From: an uncultured Haloferula sp. | Lineage (GTDB): Bacteria > Verrucomicrobiota > Verrucomicrobiae > Verrucomicrobiales > Akkermansiaceae | NCBI GenBank assembly: GCA_946481625.1 | Contig: CAMLOZ010000211.1 | Span: forward strand, 1-6,625 | Direction: 5' to 3' | DNA length: 6,625 bases | Shown here: positions 1-5,562 of the stretch, in pieces | Position numbering within the stretch: the stretch's first letter is position 1 | Layout of the letters: every line of letters starts with the position of its first letter | Notes under the pieces: model-generated | What the model was told of the DNA's origin: nothing | What the model saw: only the letters and a program-made list of their open reading frames with translations | The model's database searches: none | Position numbers and translations under genes: made by a program

Positions 1-484
1 GGATGCGCAGATTCATCCCGATGGAATCATCGCGAAGCTGAAAGCCGAAGAAAAAGGACCCGACATGGGCCCGGTCGATGCACTCACCCCTGCCGCCGAC
101 GCCCCGATCGACCCCTCCGTCATGGAAGTCGGCAAGGCTCAATTCATGGTCTGCATGGCCTGCCACGGCGCGAACGGCGAAGGCGGACCCGTCGGGCCCC
201 CGCTCGCCGGCTCCGATTGGGTCAAGGGTCCCGTTTCGAACCTCATCCGCATCCAGCTCCGCGGCCTCAACGGTCCGATCACCGTCAGCGGCAAGCAGTA
301 CAATTTCCCCGCTCCGATGGCTCCGCTTTCCTACCAGGAGGATGCCCAGATCGCCGCGGTGCTGACCTACGTCCGCAACAGCTTCGGCAACAAGGCCGGT
401 CCGGTCCTGCCCGAGCAGGTCAAGATGCTTCGCTCCGAAGTCGGCAAGCCGATGCTTACCGAGGCGGACCTGATCAAGCCCTGA
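1..484 (+). CDS. Mono-haem cytochrome c domain, C-terminal end of a gene truncated by the window start
   Basis: The frame is open from base 2 with no stop before the TGA at 482-484, so the ATG at 65 is probably internal and the true start lies upstream. After a charged, then Ala/Pro-rich linker comes a class I cytochrome c domain: haem-binding CMACH at bases 152-166, a Gly/Pro-rich loop, and a likely axial Met in PAPMAPL (Met codon 317-319), ending in a helix containing TYVRNSFGNK. It should bind one covalent haem c and carry electrons on the outer face of the cytoplasmic membrane. The domain is clearly paralogous to the cytochrome at 2837-3595. The upstream part is unseen. Since subunit II (CoxB) is missing from an operon carrying CoxA and CoxC, one candidate is a caa3-type CoxB with a C-terminal cytochrome c. 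A stand-alone cytochrome or a larger Verrucomicrobia-type dehydrogenase-cytochrome fusion are alternatives. The cytochrome domain is sure; the gene's identity is not. Confidence 0.85.
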   Translation, partial: DAQIHPDGIIAKLKAEEKGPDMGPVDALTPAADAPIDPSVMEVGKAQFMVCMACHGANGEGGPVGPPLAGSDWVKGPVSNLIRIQLRGLNGPITVSGKQYNFPAPMAPLSYQEDAQIAAVLTYVRNSFGNKAGPVLPEQVKMLRSEVGKPMLTEADLIKP

Positions 485-503
485 TCTCTCACACGATTTT
501 CCA

Positions 504-2018
504 ATGTCTCCTGCCACTTCCCAGACCCCGGTGAACGACGCGATCCGCCGCGCGGAGATCGACCTCTCGCTGCGCCATCCGGTGATGTTCTTCTTCACCA
601 GCGGTGCCGCTTGGCTCGCGGTCGCTATCCTGCTCGGCATCATTGCTTCGGCGAAGGTGCATAGCCCGGGTTTCCTCGATGGCGTCTCGTGGTTGACCTA
701 CGGCCGCGTCCAGTCCGCCCACATCAGCGCGCTGGTTTACGGCTGGGGCTGCCAGGCCGCATTCGGCACCCTCGTCTGGCTCATGGCTCGCCTCTCCCGC
801 CAGGAGTGCCGCGCCGCCGGGATCATCCTCGTCGCCGGTCACGTCTGGAATTTCGCCATCTCGCTCGGCGTCATCGCCATCCTCGCCGGTAACGGCACCG
901 GCATGCCCTGGATGGAGTTCCCGGCCTTCGCCTGGGTGCCCATGCTCCTCGCCTACGGCGCGATCGCCATCTGGTCGATGGTCCAGTTCAAGGTCCGTCC
1001 CGCCGGTCACGTCTTCATCTCGCAGTGGTACATCCTCGCCGCGCTGATCTGGTTCCCCTGGGTCTTCGCCAGCGCCCACCTGCTGGTCCACGGCTTCGCG
1101 GGCAATCCCGTGATGGCCGCCGCCATCAACGCCTGGTACCGTTCCGCTCTTCTCCTCCTCTTCTTCGTCCCCACCGGCATCGCCGCCGCTTACTACCTGA
1201 TTCCGAAGGTCTCCGGTCGCCCGGTTTACAGCTACTCCCTGTCCTCGCTCGGCTTCTGGTCGCTCGCCATCATCGCCCCGTGGGCCGGCATGCAGAAGCT
1301 CGCCGGTGCCCCGATCCCGAATTTCCTGCCCTACCTCGGCGCTGCCGCCACCATCCTCTTCGCGATCCCGGCCATCGCCGTCGGCGTGAACCTCATCAAG
1401 ACCGCCTCCGGCGCACCGGATACCGTTGTCAATAGCCCCACGCTCCGCTTCACCCTCGCCGGGGTCATCTGCCTGCTGGTGCTCGCCTTGGCCTGCGTCT
1501 TCCTGAACAACCCGGCGGTCCTTCCCGGCACCCAGTTCTCCATGGCCGGCTACGGCTTCGACATCCTCGCGATCTACGCCTTCTTCAGCTTCATCGCCTT
1601 CGGCATGATCTACTTCGTGGTGCCGCGCATCACCCGCCGCGAATGGCTCTCCAGCCGCCTGATCAAGATGCACTTCTTCCTCTCCATCTACGGCGTCGCC
1701 CTGGTGGTGCTGGTCGCCCTCTTCGGCGGCGCGATGCAGGGCATCGGGCTGGAAGCATACAAGCAGCCCTTCGAGGACGCGATGACCCGCGCCTATCCCT
1801 ACGCCGTCGCCACCACCCTCGCCTGGTGCTTCCTGCTCTTCTCGAACGTCTTCTTCTTCTTCCACCTCACCCTCATGTGGCTCCGCCTCGGCCGCCGCAG
1901 TTCCCACCCGACCCTCCTCGGCCACGGCCACCACGATGACCTCCACGATCTGACCCATGGCCCCGAAGGCGACATCGACAACGCCGGCCCCGGCTCCGCC
2001 GCCGCCCACTCCCACTAA
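504..2018 (+). CDS. ccoN: CcoN-like (cbb3-type oxidase subunit I family) integral membrane protein lacking the active-site ligands
   Basis: The protein has 504 residues and about 12 hydrophobic helices by eye (roughly 27-49 up to 434-460), as expected of a haem-copper oxidase subunit I. Family membership shows in CcoN-like stretches: SAHISALVYGWGC (71-83), FISQWY (171-176), AWYRS followed by YYLIPK (210-235), RPVYSYSLS (239-247), WAG (260-262) and YFVVPR (370-375). His73 matches one low-spin haem b ligand. The rest of the catalytic site is gone. The WYGH CuB histidine is Ser214, the CuB His-His pair is Gln264-Lys265, the cross-linking Tyr is Ala258, and the GHVH haem ligands fall at Phe352/Ile354 with no His nearby. 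It therefore cannot reduce oxygen by the known mechanism. The reading frame is intact and hydrophobicity is kept, so this looks like a repurposed subunit rather than a pseudogene. The tail (468-504) is His-rich. It lies 19 nt after the cytochrome gene and before a CcoO-like gene, its expected partner. The start is the first ATG before the conserved N-terminal segment; no Shine-Dalgarno is visible. Confidence 0.85.
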   Translation: MSPATSQTPVNDAIRRAEIDLSLRHPVMFFFTSGAAWLAVAILLGIIASAKVHSPGFLDGVSWLTYGRVQSAHISALVYGWGCQAAFGTLVWLMARLSRQECRAAGIILVAGHVWNFAISLGVIAILAGNGTGMPWMEFPAFAWVPMLLAYGAIAIWSMVQFKVRPAGHVFISQWYILAALIWFPWVFASAHLLVHGFAGNPVMAAAINAWYRSALLLLFFVPTGIAAAYYLIPKVSGRPVYSYSLSSLGFWSLAIIAPWAGMQKLAGAPIPNFLPYLGAAATILFAIPAIAVGVNLIKTASGAPDTVVNSPTLRFTLAGVICLLVLALACVFLNNPAVLPGTQFSMAGYGFDILAIYAFFSFIAFGMIYFVVPRITRREWLSSRLIKMHFFLSIYGVALVVLVALFGGAMQGIGLEAYKQPFEDAMTRAYPYAVATTLAWCFLLFSNVFFFFHLTLMWLRLGRRSSHPTLLGHGHHDDLHDLTHGPEGDIDNAGPGSAAAHSH

Positions 2019-2032
2019 ACATGCCGTTTAGT
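2014..2032 (+). other. Small inverted repeat at the 3' end of the CcoN-like gene
   Basis: ACTAAAC (2014-2020) and GTTTAGT (2026-2032) form a perfect 7-bp stem around the 5-nt loop ATGCC, overlapping the TAA stop codon. The stem is A/T-rich and has no directly following U tract, so I do not call it a terminator. It might mark an mRNA processing or stability site between the CcoN-like and CcoO-like cistrons. It could also be chance. Confidence 0.35.
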
Positions 2033-2055
2033 CATTAGTGCTTAGTCATTAGTAA
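2028..2055 (+). repeat. Short tandem heptamer repeat, four units of TTAGTCA type
   Basis: Four consecutive 7-mers are seen: TTAGTCA, TTAGTGC, TTAGTCA, TTAGTAA. Units 1-2 and 3-4 make a 12-bp perfect direct repeat (TTAGTCATTAGT) with a 14-bp period. The block is an A/T-rich island in very GC-rich DNA and fills most of the 49-nt gap before the CcoO-like gene, the longest gap in the window. It resembles the short tandemly repeated repetitive heptamers known from cyanobacterial intergenic DNA, but relation to them is only inference. Confidence 0.75.
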
Positions 2056-2067
2056 TTTTCCCGCCAA

Positions 2068-2811
2068 ATGAGCTTCCGCCAATTCGCATTCGGTCTCACC
2101 GCCTCCTTCGGCATCGCCTGGCTGGCCATCGTGATCGTGCCCTTCTTCATGATGCGCCACGTCAAGCCGGTGGCCTTCGATGAAACGGCGGACGGCAAGG
2201 AAGGCATCTACCACCCGAAGAAGAGCGGCCGCGTGATCAACGGCGCGGAGGTCTATGCTGCCAACGGCTGCTACCACTGCCACAGCCAGCTCATCCGGCC
2301 GACCTACGCCGGCAGCGACCTCGGTCGCCCCGACTGGGCCGGCTTGAAGGCCGATGAAGACCGCGGCGACACCCGCCGCCAGACGAACATCTTCGACTAT
2401 CAGGGCGAGAAGTTCGCCCAGATCGGCCTGAGCCGCCTCGGCCCCGACCTCTCGAATGTCGGCCGCCGCGTCGAGAAGATCTACGCCAAGGACAGCGATC
2501 CGCAGAAATGGCTGCTCGGCCACCTCTACGACCCGCGCGCGAATCCCGAGCGCCCGACCTCGAAGTGCCCCTCCTTCCGCTTCCTCTTCGACACGAAGGA
2601 GATCGAGGGCCAGACCCCGGACGACGCCGTCGCGATCAACAAGGACGGCGAGGCCGTCATCCCCGGCCCGGAGGCCCTCGCCCTCGTCGATTACCTGCTC
2701 TCCATGAAGCGCGATGACGTCGTTCCCGCTTCGATGAGCCATCTGCCGCCCGCGCCGAAAGGCACCCCCGAGAAGGCCGCCGCACCCGCAGCTGCTCCCG
2801 CCGCCCCGTAA
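2068..2811 (+). CDS. ccoO: CcoO-like (cbb3-type oxidase subunit II) membrane-anchored mono-haem cytochrome c
   Basis: The protein has 247 residues. One N-terminal membrane helix (about 8-29) anchors a domain facing the periplasm. The CcoO signature GCYHCHSQLIRP (67-78) supplies haem ligands Cys68, Cys71 and His72. Further CcoO-like segments are LGPDLSNVG (124-132), the LYDPR region (153-157) and PSFRFLF (168-174). In CcoO the latter is normally preceded by the axial Met (NMPSY/NMPAY); here that position is Cys167 (codon TGC, 2566-2568), so the haem may be His/Cys-ligated or five-coordinate. The C-terminus (about 226-247) is an Ala/Pro/Lys-rich tail. CcoO normally passes electrons from the c-type haems to CcoN. 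Since the adjacent CcoN-like protein lacks a working site, this subunit more likely relays electrons to, or docks cytochrome c on, the CoxA oxidase encoded downstream; that is inference. The start is the only ATG close before the membrane helix. CcoP and CcoQ are absent. Confidence 0.88.
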   Translation: MSFRQFAFGLTASFGIAWLAIVIVPFFMMRHVKPVAFDETADGKEGIYHPKKSGRVINGAEVYAANGCYHCHSQLIRPTYAGSDLGRPDWAGLKADEDRGDTRRQTNIFDYQGEKFAQIGLSRLGPDLSNVGRRVEKIYAKDSDPQKWLLGHLYDPRANPERPTSKCPSFRFLFDTKEIEGQTPDDAVAINKDGEAVIPGPEALALVDYLLSMKRDDVVPASMSHLPPAPKGTPEKAAAPAAAPAAP

Positions 2812-2820
2812 GGCCAATCC

Positions 2821-2831
2821 GAATTTCCTTC
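2821..2831 (+). promoter_or_regulatory. Leader motif GAATTTCCTTC before the cytochrome c start
   Basis: This sits 5 nt before the ATG at 2837, where a ribosome binding site would be expected, but no Shine-Dalgarno core is present. It differs by one base from the motif in the next gap (3600-3610), and related A/T-then-pyrimidine motifs precede the other starts. A role in translation initiation is inference. Confidence 0.3.
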
Positions 2832-2836
2832 TTCCG

Positions 2837-3595
2837 ATGATCGACCCTTCCAAGCCCGACCTCGAGGAATCGGTGAACGTCACCGAGACGCACGAGCGCG
2901 TCCTCCGCGGTGCCGCCGCGGCCTCCCGCGAGCACAAGCTCACCGAGAACGGTGCCGAGCCGGTGTCCCTCTGGGTCACCGCCCTCTGCTTCGTCCCGGT
3001 TCTTGTCGCCGGCTGGACCCTCGGCAATGCGGGCACGCTCTTCTCCTACAAGGACACCGTGAAGTCCGGTTACGTCCAGGTCATCCCGCCGGACGACGAA
3101 GGCGGCGGCCCGCCGCCCGGCCCGGCCCTCGAGATCTACATGAAGAAGGGCGCGAAGCTCTATTCGAAGTGCAGCGGTTGCCACGGCCCGGACGGCAAGG
3201 GCGACGGCAATGCTTATCCTTCCCTCGCCGGTTCCGAGTGGGTCCAAGGGGAAACCGAGCGCTTCGCGATGGTGGTGCTGAACGGCCTCACCGGTCCGAC
3301 CTCCACCGGCAAGACCTTCGGCGTGATGCCCGCCCAGGGGGCCGGCATGAGCGGCGAAGACCTCGCCGCCCTCATGACCTACGTCCGCAATACCTTCGGT
3401 AACAAGGTCGGCGATGTCGTCACCAAGCAGATGGGCACCGCCGCCCTCGAAATCTCCAATTCGCGGGCGAAGGCCGGAGCCCCGGTCACCGCCGACGAAT
3501 TGAACGCCGATCACAAGAAGAACCTGCCCGGCGATCCCCTGGATCCCTCCGTGCCCATCGACCCGGTGACCCTCGAACCGGTGGCCGCCCCGTAA
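2837..3595 (+). CDS. Membrane-anchored mono-haem cytochrome c
   Basis: The protein has 252 residues. A charged cytoplasmic N-terminus (1-42) is followed by one membrane helix (about 43-62), a Pro/Gly-rich linker (84-96), then a class I cytochrome c domain (about 98-200). Haem ligation is by CSGCH (112-116); the likely axial Met is Met164 in FGVMPAQG. The domain ends in TYVRNTFGNK, almost identical to the end of the cytochrome domain at the window start. A Pro/Asp-rich C-terminal tail (about 213-252) follows. It sits where CcoP would be in a cbb3 operon and immediately before coxA, but it has only one CxxCH and no second haem domain, so it is not a canonical CcoP. Likely role: tethered electron shuttle between an upstream quinol:cytochrome c reductase and the oxidase encoded next. 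The specific partner cannot be read from the sequence. Confidence 0.88.
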   Translation: MIDPSKPDLEESVNVTETHERVLRGAAAASREHKLTENGAEPVSLWVTALCFVPVLVAGWTLGNAGTLFSYKDTVKSGYVQVIPPDDEGGGPPPGPALEIYMKKGAKLYSKCSGCHGPDGKGDGNAYPSLAGSEWVQGETERFAMVVLNGLTGPTSTGKTFGVMPAQGAGMSGEDLAALMTYVRNTFGNKVGDVVTKQMGTAALEISNSRAKAGAPVTADELNADHKKNLPGDPLDPSVPIDPVTLEPVAAP

Positions 3596-3599
3596 CCCC

Positions 3600-3610
3600 G
3601 AATTCCCTTC
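3600..3610 (+). promoter_or_regulatory. Leader motif GAATTCCCTTC before the coxA start
   Basis: This lies 4 nt before the coxA ATG at 3615 and matches 10 of 11 bases of the motif at 2821-2831. No Shine-Dalgarno sequence is seen in the 19-nt gap. Function is inferred from repetition only. Confidence 0.3.
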
Positions 3611-3614
3611 TAGC

Positions 3615-5519
3615 ATGAGCGCACACGCCGCCACTGCCGACCACCACGGCCACGACGACCATCACCACCACGAGCCCGGCTTCTGGTCGAAGTACATCTT
3701 CTCCACCGATCACAAGATGATCGGGATCCAGTATGGCCTCACCGCCATGGCCTTCCTGGCCTTCGGCTTCTACCTCATGATGGTGATGCGCTGGAGCATC
3801 GCCTACCCGCACCAGCCGCTCCCGGAGTGGATGAGCTGGATCTTCACCGACAACTGGAAGGCCCGCTGGCTCCAGGATGGCAAGGTGACGGGCGAGACCT
3901 ACAACATGTTCGGCGCGATGCACGGCACCATCATGGTGTTCCTCGGCATCGTGCCCCTCGGCTTCGGTGCCTTCGGGAACTACGTCACCCCGCTCCAGAT
4001 CGGCGCGGTCGATATGGCCTTCCCGAAGCTGAACATGACCAGCTACTGGCTCTACCTGCTCGGCGGCCTGGTGATGTGCGCCTCCTTCTTCATGGAGTCC
4101 GGTGCGGCCAAGTCCGGCTGGACGAACTACTCGCCGCTCGCCGGTTTCGCGGACGGCCAGATCGTGAACCAGTGGCTCGCCGGACAGACCCAGTGGCTCA
4201 TCGGCCTCGTCCTGCTGATTTCCTCTTCGCTGCTCGGTTCGGTGAACTTCATCACCACGATCATCAACCTGCGCGCCCGCGGCATGACCTGGATGCGCAT
4301 GCCCTTCTTCGTCTGGGCGATGCTCGTCACCGGTTTCCTCCTCCTGCTCGCCTTCCCGCCGCTTGAAGCCGCCGGCATCATGCAGCTCATGGACCGGGTT
4401 TCCCACTCGTCCTTCTTCATGCCCTCCGGCCTCTTCTCGAAGGCGGAAGGTCTGGCCGATCTCTCCGGCGGCGGTTCCCCGCTCCTGTTCCAGCACCTCT
4501 TCTGGTTCCTCGGCCACCCGGAGGTGTACGTGCTCCTGCTCCCGGCCATCGCCTGCGTGGCGGAGATCATCCCCGTCAATACCCGCCGCCCGCTCTGGGG
4601 CTACAAGGCCATGGTCTACGGGGTGCTCACGCTCGGCTTCCTCTCCTTCATCGTCTGGGCCCACCACATGTATCTCACCGGCATGGGCCCGGTCGTCTCG
4701 ACCTTCTTCCAGACCACCACGGTGCTGATCTCGATCCCCTCGGTGATCCTGCTCACCTCGATGATCATCTCGCTTTGGGGCGGTTCGATCCGCTTCACCC
4801 CGGCGATGGTCTGGGCCCTCGCCTTCCTGCCGATGTTCGGCATCGGCGGTCTCACCGGCCTGCCGCTGGCCTTCAACCTGGTGGACCTCCACCTGCACGA
4901 CACCTACTACGTGATCGGCCACTTCCACTACGTGGTCGCCCCGGGCATCCTCTTCGGCCTCTTCGCCGGCGTGTATCACTGGTACCCGAAAATCACCGGC
5001 CGCCACATGAGCACCATCCTCGCTCACGTGCACTTCTGGCCCAGCCTCGTCTGCATGAACCTGATCTTCTTCCCCATGCTCACACAGGGGATGGCGGGCT
5101 TCCACCGCCGCTGGTACAACGGCGGCGACGCCTACTTCGCCGGTGACAACACCGCGAACGAGTTCGGCAAGGTCGTCGCCGAACAGATCGACCTGAACAT
5201 CCTCATGTCTTGGGGTGCCTGGATCATGGCCGTCGCCCAGATCCCCTTCGTGATCAACCTCTTCACCGCCTGGAGGCTGGGCAAGAAGGTCGAGAGCGAC
5301 AACCCCTACCACGGCACCACCCTGGAGTGGGCCACCCCGACCCCTCCGGGTCACGGCAACTTCATCACCGAGCCCGCCGTCTATCGCGGCCCCTACGAAT
5401 ACAGCCGCCCCGATTGCGAGGAGGACTACCTCCCGCAATGGATCGAGCCCAAGCGCGATGCCGCCGTCCCCGCCGCTTCGGAGACTCCCGGCAAACCGTC
5501 CACCCATCCTTCCCACTGA
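3615..5519 (+). CDS. coxA: Cytochrome c oxidase subunit I (A-type haem-copper oxidase, aa3/caa3-like)
   Basis: This is the catalytic subunit that reduces O2 to water and pumps protons in the cytoplasmic membrane. The 634 residues are longer than the usual ~530-560, mostly from extended N-terminal, helix 1-2 loop and C-terminal segments. All redox ligands are present: His103 (low-spin haem) in AMHGTIMVF; His301 with Tyr305 in GHPEVY (CuB and cross-linked Tyr); His350-His351 in WAHHMY (CuB); His436 and His438 in IGHFHYV (haem a3 and low-spin haem). Glu303 in GHPEVY marks the A1 subtype, and the D-channel Asp133 and Asn140 are kept. The K-channel looks altered. The usual PTGIK lysine is Leu379 in IPSVIL, and the Ser two turns after the cross-linked Tyr is Ala316. 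The N-terminus is His-rich (9-20). It follows the cytochrome c gene by 19 nt and precedes coxC. No CuA-bearing subunit II is seen in the window. Confidence 0.96.
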   Translation: MSAHAATADHHGHDDHHHHEPGFWSKYIFSTDHKMIGIQYGLTAMAFLAFGFYLMMVMRWSIAYPHQPLPEWMSWIFTDNWKARWLQDGKVTGETYNMFGAMHGTIMVFLGIVPLGFGAFGNYVTPLQIGAVDMAFPKLNMTSYWLYLLGGLVMCASFFMESGAAKSGWTNYSPLAGFADGQIVNQWLAGQTQWLIGLVLLISSSLLGSVNFITTIINLRARGMTWMRMPFFVWAMLVTGFLLLLAFPPLEAAGIMQLMDRVSHSSFFMPSGLFSKAEGLADLSGGGSPLLFQHLFWFLGHPEVYVLLLPAIACVAEIIPVNTRRPLWGYKAMVYGVLTLGFLSFIVWAHHMYLTGMGPVVSTFFQTTTVLISIPSVILLTSMIISLWGGSIRFTPAMVWALAFLPMFGIGGLTGLPLAFNLVDLHLHDTYYVIGHFHYVVAPGILFGLFAGVYHWYPKITGRHMSTILAHVHFWPSLVCMNLIFFPMLTQGMAGFHRRWYNGGDAYFAGDNTANEFGKVVAEQIDLNILMSWGAWIMAVAQIPFVINLFTAWRLGKKVESDNPYHGTTLEWATPTPPGHGNFITEPAVYRGPYEYSRPDCEEDYLPQWIEPKRDAAVPAASETPGKPSTHPSH

Positions 5520-5548
5520 CCCGCAGGGTGCAGCTCTAGCCTGAAACT

Positions 5549-5552
5549 AGGA
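5549..5552 (+). promoter_or_regulatory. Possible weak ribosome binding site for coxC
   Basis: AGGA lies 10 nt before the ATG at 5563. It is the nearest thing to a Shine-Dalgarno core in any gap of this window. An in-frame TAG at 5548-5550 rules out an upstream start. Confidence 0.3.
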
Positions 5553-5562
5553 AATCCTTCCA

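Noticed and set aside
489..2015. 508-codon open frame on the minus strand opposite the CcoN-like gene
   Set aside because: It mirrors the sense gene almost end to end, its product is a low-complexity Gly/Glu/Asp/Val mix without domains, and it exists because the sense gene avoids TTA, CTA and TCA codons.
504..2018. Reading the CcoN-like gene as an ordinary active cbb3 or NO reductase catalytic subunit
   Set aside because: Both need the conserved metal and haem His residues on helices VI, VII and X, and none is present.
504..2018. Calling the CcoN-like gene a pseudogene
   Set aside because: Full length with no stop or frameshift, helices and codon preference retained, and an adjacent intact partner gene; the ligand losses look like divergence of function.
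2014..2059. Rho-independent terminator after the CcoN-like gene
   Set aside because: The stem is only 7 bp and A/T-rich, and the single TTTT run lies over 20 nt further on, so termination here is unlikely.
2035..2996. Minus-strand frames over the CcoO-like gene and start of the next cytochrome
   Set aside because: The plus strand has clear CxxCH proteins with membrane anchors; the antisense products show no domains.
3486..5516. 676-codon open frame on the minus strand opposite coxA
   Set aside because: Same codon-bias shadow; the product is His/Glu/Asp/Gly-rich with no recognisable family, and coxA on the plus strand is unambiguous.
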